Positions 1-8,280 of a stretch of DNA of 64,000 nt are shown piece after piece; the stretch's first letter is position 1; each line of letters starts with the position of its first letter. Where the stretch lies: NCBI RefSeq assembly GCF_017776525.1, contig NZ_JACVEW010000008.1, forward strand, positions 1-64,000, given 5' to 3'. Source of the stretch: Marinobacterium alkalitolerans (GTDB lineage Bacteria > Pseudomonadota > Gammaproteobacteria > Pseudomonadales > Balneatricaceae). The notes under the pieces are model-generated. The model searched no databases. It was not told where the DNA came from and worked only from the letters and a program-made list of their open reading frames with translations. The position numbers were made by a program, and so were the translations under genes.

Positions 1-47
1 TAAGGCGTTGAGCTAACCAGTACTAATGGCTCGTGAGGCTTGACCAT
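1..47 (+). rRNA. 23S ribosomal RNA, 3' end (partial)
   Basis: The first bases match the conserved 3' terminus of bacterial 23S rRNA, with the TTGAGCTAACC...GTACTAATG...GTGAGGCTTGACC pattern that pairs with the 5' end of the molecule. The rest of the gene lies before the window. The end is placed by analogy with the E. coli 23S terminus and could be off by a few bases. It is followed by a 5S gene, so this is the tail of an rrn operon. Confidence 0.93.
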
Positions 48-164
48 ATAACGCCCAAGGCGTTTGGATGAATGGTTAAAAACGATTATTGCGATACCGG
101 TTGAACGCTTGTAGCGACAACACAGACAGTCGAAAGAATTTCAGATCCTTTTTGTTACCAGTTT

Positions 165-283
165 TGCTTGGCGACCATAGAGACGTGGAACCACCTGATC
201 CCATACCGAACTCAGCAGTGAAACGCGTCATCGCCGATGGTAGTGTGGGGCTTCCCCATGTGAGAGTAGGTCATCGCCAAGCA
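165..283 (+). rRNA. 5S ribosomal RNA
   Basis: This is a complete 5S gene. It has the conserved CCGAACTCAG..GTGAAACG block and the GCCGATGGTAGTGTGGGG block. The termini TGCTTGGCGA and TCATCGCCAAGCA are complementary and form helix I. The length of about 119 nt is normal. It lies about 117 nt after the 23S end, with no tRNA in the spacer, the standard 23S-5S order of a gammaproteobacterial rrn operon. Ends are placed by the helix I pairing. Confidence 0.96.
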
Positions 284-299
284 CCTAATACTAAAAGAA

Positions 300-328
300 G
301 GGTCATCCGCAAGGGTGGCCCTTTTTTT
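300..328 (+). terminator. Intrinsic terminator of the rRNA operon
   Basis: GGGTCATCC and GGGTGGCCC form a 9-bp stem, including a G-U pair, closed by a GCAA tetraloop and followed by seven T. It lies 16 nt after the 5S gene, so it is very likely the first rrn terminator. Confidence 0.88.
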
Positions 329-373
329 ACGTCTATCGGTAAGGTCATCGCCATACCCAAGGGGCACATAGAG

Positions 374-419
374 CACTTAATTAAGTGAAAACCCCGGTCT
401 CGTTGAGGCCGGGGTTTTT
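374..419 (+). terminator. Second tandem terminator, preceded by a 14-bp palindrome
   Basis: A perfect palindrome CACTTAATTAAGTG (374-387) is directly followed by a strong hairpin: CCCCGGTCT and AGGCCGGGG with loop CGTTG, flanked by AAA and TTTTT. Two terminators in a row are common after rrn operons. The palindrome could add stability or be a protein site; nothing further shows its role. From 420 to 515 I see no other feature before sdhE. Confidence 0.82.
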
Positions 420-515
420 GCGTTTTGGGCGGCTAATGTCTAACCGTCAGGGATGGTTTGCGCATGCCACAAACGGTAATATTCGCCTCTATTGTTAAGG
501 CATTGGGATAAACAG

Positions 516-776
516 ATGTATACAGAAGATGATGTACGCCGCCTGACCTGGCAGTGTCGTCGGGGCATGCTCGAGCTGGATGTGCTGCTGGTACCCTTTA
601 TGGAAGAGGCATTCAGAGGGCTGGCCGAGGTGGATCAGGAACGCTTTGTTCGCCTGCTTGATTGTGAAGATCAGGACCTGTTTGTCTGGTTCATGCAGCG
701 GGGTGAGCCTGAGGACGCTGACATGAAGCGCATTGTGGACATTATTCTTGAACGCGTTCAGCCCGATCAGGATTGA
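516..776 (+). CDS. sdhE: SdhE, FAD assembly factor for succinate dehydrogenase
   Basis: This 86-aa protein belongs to the SdhE/YgfY family, small cytoplasmic helical-bundle proteins that promote covalent flavinylation of SdhA and FrdA. The hallmark RGxxE motif is present as RGMLE (residues 16-20), after an Arg-rich helix. Length fits the family (88 aa in E. coli). The ATG at 516 was chosen because the frame upstream (TTG at 492) adds eight residues not typical of the family. The downstream gene ygfX overlaps its 3' end, the same pair as in E. coli, and nadB follows on the opposite strand as in Pseudomonas. Confidence 0.93.
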   Translation: MYTEDDVRRLTWQCRRGMLELDVLLVPFMEEAFRGLAEVDQERFVRLLDCEDQDLFVWFMQRGEPEDADMKRIVDIILERVQPDQD

Positions 777-1230
777 ACTGAACAGCAGCCATGGGCTGCT
801 GTTTTTGTATCTGGTGACCTTTGTGCTGGGAGTGCTGGGGCTGTTCAGGGTTGATCTGAATAGAGAAGCGCTTGCCTTGTCTATCTGTGCCTACACGGTG
901 CTGTTTGCCATCCTTATCTGGCGCGATATTGTCACCCCTTTATCTGAACGTATCAGTATCATCGAGTGGGACGTTGAGCATCGCCAGATGCAGGTGATGA
1001 CCGGCGAGGGGCGCTGGGTGCAGACAGAGTGCCTCTGTGAGTCTTTTTCGGTGCCCGGGGTCATCCAGATCCTGAGCCTGCAGCGTGAGGATCGTTATGC
1101 CAAAACCCGCCTCTTCCTCACGCCGGATCGGTTAAGTCGCGACAGCGCCCGCCGATTACAGGTAGCTCTTAACTGGTCGGCCCCTCTCGAACCGCATCGG
1201 GCCAAAGGAAATTGGGAGGCGTCAGAATAG
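733..1230 (+). CDS. ygfX: YgfX-family membrane protein (SdhE partner)
   Basis: This protein of up to 165 aa has two hydrophobic segments near the N terminus (about 21-38 and 45-63) and a soluble C-terminal part, the layout of the YgfX/CptA family encoded next to sdhE. The start is uncertain: the frame has no ATG, and TTG at 733 or 748 both lie inside sdhE, so translation is probably coupled to it. I use 733. The last 62 bases overlap the 3' end of nadB on the other strand. Assignment rests on topology, length and position more than on strong motifs. Confidence 0.7.
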   Translation: MWTLFLNAFSPIRIELNSSHGLLFLYLVTFVLGVLGLFRVDLNREALALSICAYTVLFAILIWRDIVTPLSERISIIEWDVEHRQMQVMTGEGRWVQTECLCESFSVPGVIQILSLQREDRYAKTRLFLTPDRLSRDSARRLQVALNWSAPLEPHRAKGNWEASE

Positions 1231-2803
1231 TATCCATACGCTCAGCGGCCTGTGAAGGGTAGTCGAGCGTGTAGTGCAGGCCTCTGCTCTCCTTGCGGTT
1301 GATCGCGCTGCGGATGATCAGCGCCGCGACCGTGGCCAGGTTCCTCAGCTCGATCAGGTCAGAGCTGACACGGTAGTTACTGTAGTATTCAGCGATCTCC
1401 TGCAGCAGCAACTCGATACGGTGCTGGGCGCGCTGAAGTCGTTTGGTTGTGCGCACGATGCCAACATAGTCCCACATGAAGCGCCGGAGCTCGTCCCAGT
1501 TGTGCGAGATGATCACGTCTTCATCCGAGTCGGTCACCAGTGATTCATCCCAGTTTGGTATCTCCGGCAGTTCCAGCTTTTCCTGATCGTGACAGCGGGT
1601 AATCGATTGCGCCGCATTGCACCCCAGTACGATACACTCCAGCAGAGAGTTGGACGCCAGCCGGTTGGCACCGTGCAGGCCGGTGAAAGCCGTTTCGCCA
1701 ATCGCATAGAGACCTTCCAGGTCTGTGCGACCGTTTTCATCGGAAATTACACCGCCACAGGTGTAGTGGGCTGCCGGTACGACAGGAATAGGGTCCCGTG
1801 TCATGTCGATACCCAGCTCCAGACAGCGCTGATAAATGGTCGGGAAGTGTGACTGTATAAAGGCTTCGGACCGATGTGATATATCCAGAAATACCGAGTC
1901 GCAGCCAAGTCGCTTCATTTCATGGTCGATTGCGCGGGCGACGATATCACGCGGTGCAAGCTCTTCACGTTCATCAAAACGGTGCATGAAACGGCTGCCA
2001 TCCGGCAACAGCAGCTTTCCACCTTCCCCTCGTACGGCTTCGCTGATCAAGAACGACTTGGCCTGTGGGTGATAGAGGCAGGTTGGATGGAACTGGTTGA
2101 ACTCCATATTGGCCACACGACAACCGGCACGCCAGGCCATGGCGATACCGTCACCGGTCGAGCCATCACTGTTACTGGTGTACAGGTAGGCCTTGGCAGC
2201 ACCGCCGGTTGCCAGTACCACTGACTGGGCGCGAAACACTTCCACATGGCCGGTGTAGTTGTTGAGGACGTAGGCACCCACACACCGATTGTGAGACAGC
2301 TTCAGCTTGCGCCGTGTGATCAGGTCTATGGCGATGTGCTGGTCGAACAGGTGAATGTTCTCCCTTGACGTTGCCTGCTCCATAAGGGTTTCGTGAACGG
2401 CGCGGCCAGTGGCGTCTGCTGCGTGAATGATGCGCCGGTGTGAGTGGCCGCCCTCCTTGGTGAGGTGGTACTCACCGTTTTCCCGGGTAAAGGGTACGCC
2501 CATTTCAATCAGCCAGCGGATGCTGTCAGGGCCGGACTGGATGATCTGGCGCACCGCTTCAGGACGGCTGAGCTTGGCGCCTGCCACGAGGGTATCCTGA
2601 ATATGCTCGTCCGGTGTATCGGTTTCATCAAGCACGGCCGCAATACCGCCTTGTGCCATCCAGGTTGAACCGCTGGCGTATTCAGCCTTGCTGAGAACGG
2701 CAATGCTGAGGTGTGTGGGCAGGTTAAGCGCCAGGCTCAGACCTGCTGCGCCACTTCCTATGACCAGTACATCAAAGTCTGAAGGAGTGCCTTGTGTCAT
2801 CAT
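1169..2803 (-). CDS. nadB: L-aspartate oxidase
   Basis: This 544-aa flavoenzyme oxidises L-aspartate to iminoaspartate, the first step of de novo NAD synthesis, using oxygen or fumarate. The N terminus carries the FAD-binding GSGAAG motif (residues 16-21) in a Rossmann fold. The family signatures follow: EAVRGEGG in the substrate/FAD region, the HPTCL and AHYTCGG segments, and [15 protein letters not shown]. Length matches NadB (540 aa in E. coli). There are two possible ATG codons in a row at the start. In Pseudomonas nadB also lies beside algU. Its 3' end runs 62 bp into ygfX from the opposite side. Confidence 0.97.
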   Translation of the reverse strand: MMTQGTPSDFDVLVIGSGAAGLSLALNLPTHLSIAVLSKAEYASGSTWMAQGGIAAVLDETDTPDEHIQDTLVAGAKLSRPEAVRQIIQSGPDSIRWLIEMGVPFTRENGEYHLTKEGGHSHRRIIHAADATGRAVHETLMEQATSRENIHLFDQHIAIDLITRRKLKLSHNRCVGAYVLNNYTGHVEVFRAQSVVLATGGAAKAYLYTSNSDGSTGDGIAMAWRAGCRVANMEFNQFHPTCLYHPQAKSFLISEAVRGEGGKLLLPDGSRFMHRFDEREELAPRDIVARAIDHEMKRLGCDSVFLDISHRSEAFIQSHFPTIYQRCLELGIDMTRDPIPVVPAAHYTCGGVISDENGRTDLEGLYAIGETAFTGLHGANRLASNSLLECIVLGCNAAQSITRCHDQEKLELPEIPNWDESLVTDSDEDVIISHNWDELRRFMWDYVGIVRTTKRLQRAQHRIELLLQEIAEYYSNYRVSSDLIELRNLATVAALIIRSAINRKESRGLHYTLDYPSQAAERMDTILTPPNFLWPDAVREGPTS

Positions 2804-2871
2804 ATTCAGGTTCCGTGCTGTCAGTCGGGGTATTATGCGTGCTGAAACCGGTCAGGAAAACCAAAAAGCCG

Positions 2872-2899
2872 GGAACTTCATCCACCATTAAGGTTCATA
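2872..2899 (+). promoter_or_regulatory. Sigma-E (AlgU)-type autoregulatory promoter of the rpoE cluster
   Basis: GGAACTT (2872-2878) is followed after exactly 16 bases by TCATA (2895-2899). This fits the sigma-E consensus of GGAACTT, a 16-base spacer and a -10 beginning TC. It sits about 125 bp before rpoE and points into it, as expected for the autoregulated P2-type promoter of rpoE/algU. Only one mismatch to common -10 forms (TCAAA or TCTGA) is evident. Confidence 0.75.
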
Positions 2900-3023
2900 C
2901 CTTGTGCAAGCCTGCTCAGGACACGAGGTTGAAATGCATTAGGGTGGCAATACATACTGCATCGGGTTTAAGTGCGTCCTACAGATGTGGACGCAGGTCG
3001 CAGCGACTTATTAAGGATACCGA

Positions 3024-3611
3024 GTGTCTAGCGAAAGTCAGGCAGCTATCGACAAACGATTGGTTCAACGCGTTCAGGCAGGTGACAAGCAGGCATTTGA
3101 TCTGCTGGTGAAGCAGTACCAGCACAAGATCATCGGCCTGATCGGTCGCTATGTATACGATTCGCACGAGGCCATGGACATTGCACAGGAAGCATTTATC
3201 AAGGCCTACCGAGCACTGCCGGGGTTTCGTGGCGAAAGTGCCTTCTATACGTGGCTTTACAGGATAGCGATCAATACTGCCAAGAACCACCTTGTCTCAC
3301 GCGGAAGGCGTCCCCCTGATGTGGACGTGGATGTGAACGATGCGCAGTACATCGGAGCCGATTCCCAGTTGCGGGATCTGGACACGCCCGAGAATGCGCT
3401 GTATCGCGAAGAACTTGAGCGGGTCGTGCGTGAGACGCTCGATCGTTTGCCCGAAGAGTTACGTGTTGCACTCACACTGCGTGAGTTCGAAGGCATGAGT
3501 TATGAAGATATTGCCAACGTAATGGATTGCCCTGTAGGGACAGTGCGATCCCGGATTTTCCGGGCACGAGAAGCGATTGATAAAGAGATCGCACCCTTGC
3601 TGGAAAAGTAG
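3024..3611 (+). CDS. rpoE: RNA polymerase sigma factor RpoE (AlgU), envelope stress
   Basis: This 195-aa ECF sigma factor directs polymerase to envelope-stress promoters. Region 2 covers about residues 10-90, with the core-binding segment around DIAQEAFIKAYRALP and the -10-melting GESAFYTWLYRIAIN. Region 4 (about 130-185) holds LPEELRVALTLREFEG and the helix-turn-helix YEDIANVMDCPVGTVRSRI. Start is GTG at 3024, with AAGGA 8 bases upstream. It is followed by its anti-sigma gene and preceded by a matching sigma-E promoter. Sequence and neighbours are those of Pseudomonas algU. Confidence 0.97.
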   Translation: MSSESQAAIDKRLVQRVQAGDKQAFDLLVKQYQHKIIGLIGRYVYDSHEAMDIAQEAFIKAYRALPGFRGESAFYTWLYRIAINTAKNHLVSRGRRPPDVDVDVNDAQYIGADSQLRDLDTPENALYREELERVVRETLDRLPEELRVALTLREFEGMSYEDIANVMDCPVGTVRSRIFRAREAIDKEIAPLLEK

Positions 3612-3647
3612 ATAAAGACTGCATGAGCAGATACCTGGGGATGAGAT

Positions 3648-4487
3648 ATGCATAAGGCCAAAGAATCACTCTCGGCACTGGTTGATGGTGAAGTCAGTGA
3701 CTTTGAGTTGCGCCGTGCGCTCGAAACGACGTGTGAATCTTCGGAGCTACAGCAGCAGTGGCGGCGGTATCACGTTGCGCGTACATGCCTGAAGAGTGAA
3801 CACCAGGCAGGGCTGGATGTTGATTTGAGCAGCCGGGTCATGGCGGCACTGGAGTCCGAACCCGCGCATGAAGCAGGTATCGAGCCTGCGCAGGGGGAGA
3901 CCGGCAAGCCTGCCTCGCGCCGTTCTGCCAGCAAGGCTGGCTGGTGGCGCTCACTGACCAGCATGGCCGTCGCTGCTTCCGTAACCGCTGCGGTTATTCT
4001 GGGCGCCGGCAATTTCGAGGAGAGCGGCGGGCAGTCCCCCCAGTTCTATCTGCCGGGGCAGTCTGCGACCTCCGACCTGATGCGCACCCGTCTGGGTGGC
4101 AGTGTTACCAACCCGTCTTACGAGCCCCAGGATGTCATTCGACTGTCCGATGGCCTGAAGAAATACATCGATCAGCACCAGCACCTGCTTGATCGCCAGA
4201 GTGCCCCCCAGTGGACGACCCGCTGGCTGCCCAAGGGGTATTCGATCATTCGGCATGAACTGCTGCCACATGGTGAAGTCATGGTATTTGCCAATGGTCG
4301 TGATGCCTTTTCCGTCAGCGTGGAAGAGCTGGGGCATCAGAGTCTGCCGGAAGGGGTTGCTCAGGCCGATGGCTATATTGCCGTTGGCAAGCGCCGGGGG
4401 GACCACTTCGTCACCGTTGTGGGTGATGTGCCCCTGATGATCGCCGACCGTATTGCCAGTGCAGTTCAGCCCGAGCGCAAGCGGTGA
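3648..4487 (+). CDS. rseA: RseA/MucA anti-sigma factor fused to an RseB/MucB C-terminal-like domain
   Basis: The 279-aa protein starts like RseA/MucA (residues 3-70, ESLSALVDGEVSDFELRRAL), the cytoplasmic part that holds RpoE. A membrane segment follows at about 101-121, with nearby wording similar to MucA (MAVAASVTAAVI). The periplasmic part is far longer than in MucA (194 aa). After a MucA-like tail (about 160-185, LSDGLKKYIDQHQHLL), residues 188-275 resemble the C-terminal domain of RseB/MucB: WLPKGY, VMVFANGRDAFSVSVEEL and VTVVGDVPLMIADRIASAV. No separate rseB follows; rseC overlaps the stop codon by 4 bp. I infer a natural fusion lacking the RseB lipid-binding N-terminal domain, so control of cleavage may differ from E. 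coli. The anti-sigma call is firm; the fused-domain call rests on recognised motifs. Confidence 0.88.
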   Translation: MHKAKESLSALVDGEVSDFELRRALETTCESSELQQQWRRYHVARTCLKSEHQAGLDVDLSSRVMAALESEPAHEAGIEPAQGETGKPASRRSASKAGWWRSLTSMAVAASVTAAVILGAGNFEESGGQSPQFYLPGQSATSDLMRTRLGGSVTNPSYEPQDVIRLSDGLKKYIDQHQHLLDRQSAPQWTTRWLPKGYSIIRHELLPHGEVMVFANGRDAFSVSVEELGHQSLPEGVAQADGYIAVGKRRGDHFVTVVGDVPLMIADRIASAVQPERKR

Positions 4488-4924
4488 TTGAAGAGATCGT
4501 TACTGTCGTGGGCGTAGAGCCCTCCCGGGTGCGTGTTGCGGCTGCACGCAACAGTGCCTGTGCGCAGTGCTCAAGTCGCTCGAACTGTTCTCAAGGTGTG
4601 TTGTCCCAGTGGCAGAAGGACAAGGTGGTGGAAGTGGATGTGCTGAACCCGTCCAATCTGTCTGTTGCCGTGGGCGAGCGAGTTGTTATCGGACTGCCTG
4701 AAGGCAGTCTGATGCGCGCATCCTTCCTCCTCTATTGCCTTCCCTTGCTCTGCCTGGTGCTGGTGGCTGTTACCGCCCGCCAGCTGGGTATGGGGGAGAT
4801 CGAGCAAGTGCTGCTGTCCGTTATGGCGCTGCTGGCCGGCTTTTGGGGGGTCAGACGTTATACCCGTCGCCATGAAGTGCAACCGCACTACCAACCTGTA
4901 TTGCTGAAAATTCTGGAAACTTGA
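4484..4924 (+). CDS. rseC: RseC/MucC family membrane protein
   Basis: This 146-aa SoxR-reducing/RseC family protein is a positive modulator in the sigma-E cluster. It has an N-terminal cytoplasmic domain with a Cys cluster (CAQCSSRSNC, about residues 26-35, plausible metal or Fe-S ligands). Two membrane helices follow (about 77-96 and 104-123), then a basic tail. GTG at 4484 overlaps the rseA stop by 4 bp, implying coupled translation. In E. coli and Pseudomonas the gene before it is rseB/mucB, which is missing here. Confidence 0.9.
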   Translation: MIEEIVTVVGVEPSRVRVAAARNSACAQCSSRSNCSQGVLSQWQKDKVVEVDVLNPSNLSVAVGERVVIGLPEGSLMRASFLLYCLPLLCLVLVAVTARQLGMGEIEQVLLSVMALLAGFWGVRRYTRRHEVQPHYQPVLLKILET

Positions 4925-4936
4925 GGGTTTAAGCCA

Positions 4937-6340
4937 ATGAAAAGCATCAAGTTCAGTCTGGGGTTACTGTTTGTACTTATGCTGTCCCCTTTGGTGAATG
5001 CGGCAAATCTGCCGGATTTTACCCGCCTCGTTGAAAGGGCGTCGCCGGGGGTTGTGAACATCAGCACGGTTCAGAAAGTTGATACGGATGAGCGTTCATC
5101 GCCTTTCGACCAGTTCCATGGCCCCAATGGGGAACAGATTCCGGAAATCTTTCGACACTTCTTCAGGGAAATGCCCCAGTTCAGGGAGCGCCGACGTGAA
5201 GCGCCGCAGTCCCTGGGGTCAGGCTTTATTATCTCCGAGGACGGCTACATTCTGACCAACCACCATGTGGTCAAGGATGCGGATCAGGTGATGGTCCGAC
5301 TGAATGATCGCCGCGAACTGGAAGCGGATATCATCGGGTCAGACGAGCGCACCGATGTGGCGCTGCTCAAAATTGAGGCCGATGACCTGCCGGTGCTGGA
5401 TCTGGGGCGTTCTGCCGATCTCAAGGTGGGTGAGTGGGTACTTGCTATTGGCTCGCCCTTTGGCTTTGACCACAGTGTGACGGCCGGTATTGTCAGTGCC
5501 ACCGAGCGTGCTCTGGCCAATGAGACCTATGTCCCGTTTATTCAGACCGACGTGGCGATCAATCCGGGTAACTCCGGCGGTCCGCTGTTCAATCTCGACG
5601 GCGAAGTGGTGGGCATCAACTCTCAGATCTACACCCGCTCCGGCGGCTTCATGGGGCTCTCTTTCGCGATTCCCATCGATGTTGCCATGGATGTGGCCGA
5701 GCAGCTTAAAGGGCGCGGTTTTGTGGAACGTGGCTGGCTGGGTGTCGTCATTCAGGAAGTGAACCGGGACCTGGCGGAGTCCTTCGGCCTGTCGAAACCG
5801 GCCGGTGCGCTGGTGGCCAAGGTGTTGGCCGACAGCCCCGCGCGTGCTTCCGGCTTGCGTGAAGGCGATGTGATTCTTTCTTTCAATGACCATGACGTGG
5901 AACTGTCGTCCGATCTGCCTCCACTGGTGGGGCGCGTGAAGCCGGGTGAAAGCGCCGAAGTGGACATCATGCGTGACGGTCGACGCCAGACGCTGGATGT
6001 CACCATTGGTCGCCTGCCGGATGAAGAGGCTCAGGAAGCGGACGTTCAGCGGCAGCCGGCTGACAGCAACCGCCTGGGACTCACGGTTGCGCCGCTGCCA
6101 CAGGAGTTGAGCGACAAGTGGCAGGTGCGCTCGGGTGTCATTGTCGAGCAGGTGCGTGAAGGTGCCGGTGCACGAGCCGGACTGGTCCGAGGCGATGTGA
6201 TCACCATGCTCAATGGCAAGCAGGTGGAAACCATCGACCAGTTCAATCGTCTGGTGGATGAGCTGCCCGAGGGCCGTTCCGTCCCCATGCGGATCGTGCG
6301 CAGAGGCAGTCCGCTGTTCATTGCCTTGAAGATGAAATAA
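4937..6340 (+). CDS. mucD: Periplasmic serine protease/chaperone MucD (DegP family)
   Basis: This 467-aa Do-family protease degrades misfolded envelope proteins. A signal peptide spans about 1-22, with likely cleavage after VNA. The catalytic triad is visible: His110 (TNHHVV), Asp140 (RTDVALLK) and Ser213 (NPGNSGGP). Two PDZ domains follow (about 255-350 and 375-465). It closes the rpoE-rseA-rseC-mucD cluster, 12 nt after rseC, and matches the position and length of Pseudomonas MucD (474 aa). MucD normally limits AlgU activation by removing misfolded inducers. Confidence 0.96.
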   Translation: MKSIKFSLGLLFVLMLSPLVNAANLPDFTRLVERASPGVVNISTVQKVDTDERSSPFDQFHGPNGEQIPEIFRHFFREMPQFRERRREAPQSLGSGFIISEDGYILTNHHVVKDADQVMVRLNDRRELEADIIGSDERTDVALLKIEADDLPVLDLGRSADLKVGEWVLAIGSPFGFDHSVTAGIVSATERALANETYVPFIQTDVAINPGNSGGPLFNLDGEVVGINSQIYTRSGGFMGLSFAIPIDVAMDVAEQLKGRGFVERGWLGVVIQEVNRDLAESFGLSKPAGALVAKVLADSPARASGLREGDVILSFNDHDVELSSDLPPLVGRVKPGESAEVDIMRDGRRQTLDVTIGRLPDEEAQEADVQRQPADSNRLGLTVAPLPQELSDKWQVRSGVIVEQVREGAGARAGLVRGDVITMLNGKQVETIDQFNRLVDELPEGRSVPMRIVRRGSPLFIALKMK

Positions 6341-6349
6341 CGATGAATA

Positions 6350-6369
6350 AAGGGGGCCAAGGCCCCCTT
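6350..6369 (+). terminator. Hairpin terminator after mucD
   Basis: AAGGGGGC and GCCCCCTT pair around a CAAG loop just after the mucD stop, followed by a T-rich but interrupted tract. It probably separates the sigma-E cluster from lepA. Confidence 0.65.
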
Positions 6370-6471
6370 GTTCAATTTCTGAGCGCATGGGTCTAATGAC
6401 CTGACAGGGGTCTTAGGGTACACTGCGCACTTTTCAGAAACCCTAATTGACTGGAGTCGGGTAACCCTATC

Positions 6472-8271
6472 GTGAGTAACCTGGATCATATTCGTAACTT
6501 CTCGATCATCGCCCACATCGACCACGGCAAGTCCACCCTGTCTGATCGCATCATTCAGATCTGTGGCGGCTTGACCGATCGTGAAATGGCACAGCAGGTG
6601 CTGGACTCCATGGACCTTGAGCGTGAGCGTGGCATCACGATCAAGGCTCAGAGCGTTACTCTGGATTATCACGCGCGCGACGGCAAAACCTATCAGCTCA
6701 ACTTTATCGACACGCCCGGACACGTGGACTTCTCCTATGAAGTCTCGCGCTCGCTCTATGCCTGTGAGGGTGCGCTGCTGGTTGTGGATGCGGCTCAGGG
6801 GGTTGAAGCCCAGTCGGTTGCCAACTGCTACACCGCCATCGAGCAGGAGCTGGAAGTCCTGCCGGTCCTGAACAAAATGGACCTGCCTCAGGCTGACCCG
6901 GACCGCGTGCGCCAGGAAATCGAAGAAGTGATCGGTATTGATGCCAGTGATGCCATCGCCTGCTCCGCCAAGACCGGCAACGGCGTGGACGACGTGCTGG
7001 AAGCTCTGGTACGTGTTATTCCGCCGCCCGAGGGGGATGTGGATGCTCCGCTGCAGGCGCTGATCATCGACTCCTGGTTCGACAACTACCTGGGCGTCGT
7101 GTCTCTGGTGCGCGTCAAACAGGGAACTCTGAACAAGAAAGACAAAATCCTGATCAAGTCCACCGGACAGACTCACCAGGTAGACTCGGTAGGGATCTTC
7201 ACACCCAAGCGCAAGGAAACCGGCGTGCTTCGGGCCGGCGAAGTGGGCTTTGTCGTAGCAGGCATCAAGGATATTCATGGTGCGCCCGTGGGCGATACGC
7301 TGGTGCCGGCCAAACACCCGGAAGTCGATAGCCTGCCCGGGTTCCAGAAGGTTCAGCCTCAGGTATACGCAGGCCTTTTCCCGACCAGCGCGGATGACTA
7401 TGAAGACTTTCGTGATGCACTCGAGAAGCTGACGCTTAACGACGCATCCCTGTTTTACGAGCCGGAAAGCTCTGATGCACTCGGCTTTGGTTTCCGCTGT
7501 GGCTTCCTGGGAATGCTGCACATGGAGATCATCCAGGAGCGCCTTGAGCGTGAATACGATCTTGACCTGGTGACCACTGCGCCCACCGTTGTCTACGAGA
7601 TCGAGCTTAACAACGGCGACGTGGTGTACATCGACAGCCCGTCCAAGCTGCCGGACCCGGGCAGTATCCGCGAAATGCGTGAGCCGATTGTGCTGGCCAA
7701 TATCCTGGTACCGGAAGAGCATCTGGGTCAGGTTATCGGGCTGTGCGTTGAAAAACGCGGCGTGCAGAAAAACATGCACTTCGTGGGCAAGCAGGTCCAG
7801 GTGACCTATGAGTTGCCGATGGCCGAAGTGGTGCTGGATTTCTTTGACCGCCTCAAGTCAGTCAGCCGCGGTTACGCTTCACTGGAGTATAACTTCCAGC
7901 GCTTTGAAGCGGCCAGGCTGGTGCGCATGGACATTCTGATCAACGGTGAGCGTGTGGATGCTCTGGCCGTGATTCTGCACCGGGATAATGCCGAGTACCG
8001 TGGCCGTCAGCTGTGTGAGAAGATGAAGGAGCTGATTCCGCGCCAGATGTTCGACGTGGCAATTCAGGCGGCGCTGGGGGGCAAGGTGATTGCCCGTACC
8101 ACCGTCAAGGCACTGCGCAAGAATGTAACCGCCAAGTGTTACGGTGGTGACGTGAGCCGCAAGAAGAAGCTTCTGGCAAAACAGAAGGAAGGTAAAAAGC
8201 GCATGAAGCAGGTTGGGCGTGTTGAGATTCCTCAGGATGCTTTCCTGGCCGTGCTCAAGGTGGACAGCTAA
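6472..8271 (+). CDS. lepA: Elongation factor 4 (LepA), ribosome-associated GTPase
   Basis: This 599-aa translational GTPase acts in initiation and back-translocation on the ribosome. GTP-binding motifs are P-loop AHIDHGKS (14-21), DTPGH (80-84) and NKMD (134-137). The EF-G-like domains II, III and V follow, with the LepA-specific C-terminal domain (about 490-599), including [25 protein letters not shown]. Length equals E. coli LepA. Start is GTG at 6472. It heads the lepA-lepB-rnc-era-recO-pdxJ-acpS run, in the same order as Pseudomonas. Confidence 0.98.
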   Translation: MSNLDHIRNFSIIAHIDHGKSTLSDRIIQICGGLTDREMAQQVLDSMDLERERGITIKAQSVTLDYHARDGKTYQLNFIDTPGHVDFSYEVSRSLYACEGALLVVDAAQGVEAQSVANCYTAIEQELEVLPVLNKMDLPQADPDRVRQEIEEVIGIDASDAIACSAKTGNGVDDVLEALVRVIPPPEGDVDAPLQALIIDSWFDNYLGVVSLVRVKQGTLNKKDKILIKSTGQTHQVDSVGIFTPKRKETGVLRAGEVGFVVAGIKDIHGAPVGDTLVPAKHPEVDSLPGFQKVQPQVYAGLFPTSADDYEDFRDALEKLTLNDASLFYEPESSDALGFGFRCGFLGMLHMEIIQERLEREYDLDLVTTAPTVVYEIELNNGDVVYIDSPSKLPDPGSIREMREPIVLANILVPEEHLGQVIGLCVEKRGVQKNMHFVGKQVQVTYELPMAEVVLDFFDRLKSVSRGYASLEYNFQRFEAARLVRMDILINGERVDALAVILHRDNAEYRGRQLCEKMKELIPRQMFDVAIQAALGGKVIARTTVKALRKNVTAKCYGGDVSRKKKLLAKQKEGKKRMKQVGRVEIPQDAFLAVLKVDS

Positions 8272-8280
8272 GGCGGATAG

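Noticed and set aside
89-388. 99-codon frame across the 23S-5S spacer, the 5S gene and the terminators
   Set aside because: It overlaps a complete 5S rRNA and two terminators and has no protein-like features.
6401-6424. CTGACA and TACACT as a lepA promoter
   Set aside because: The spacer is only 12 bases, too short for sigma-70.
6046-7779. 577-codon minus-strand frame opposite mucD and lepA
   Set aside because: It is an antisense shadow of highly conserved genes in G+C-rich DNA; the composition is His/Gln-rich with no domain.
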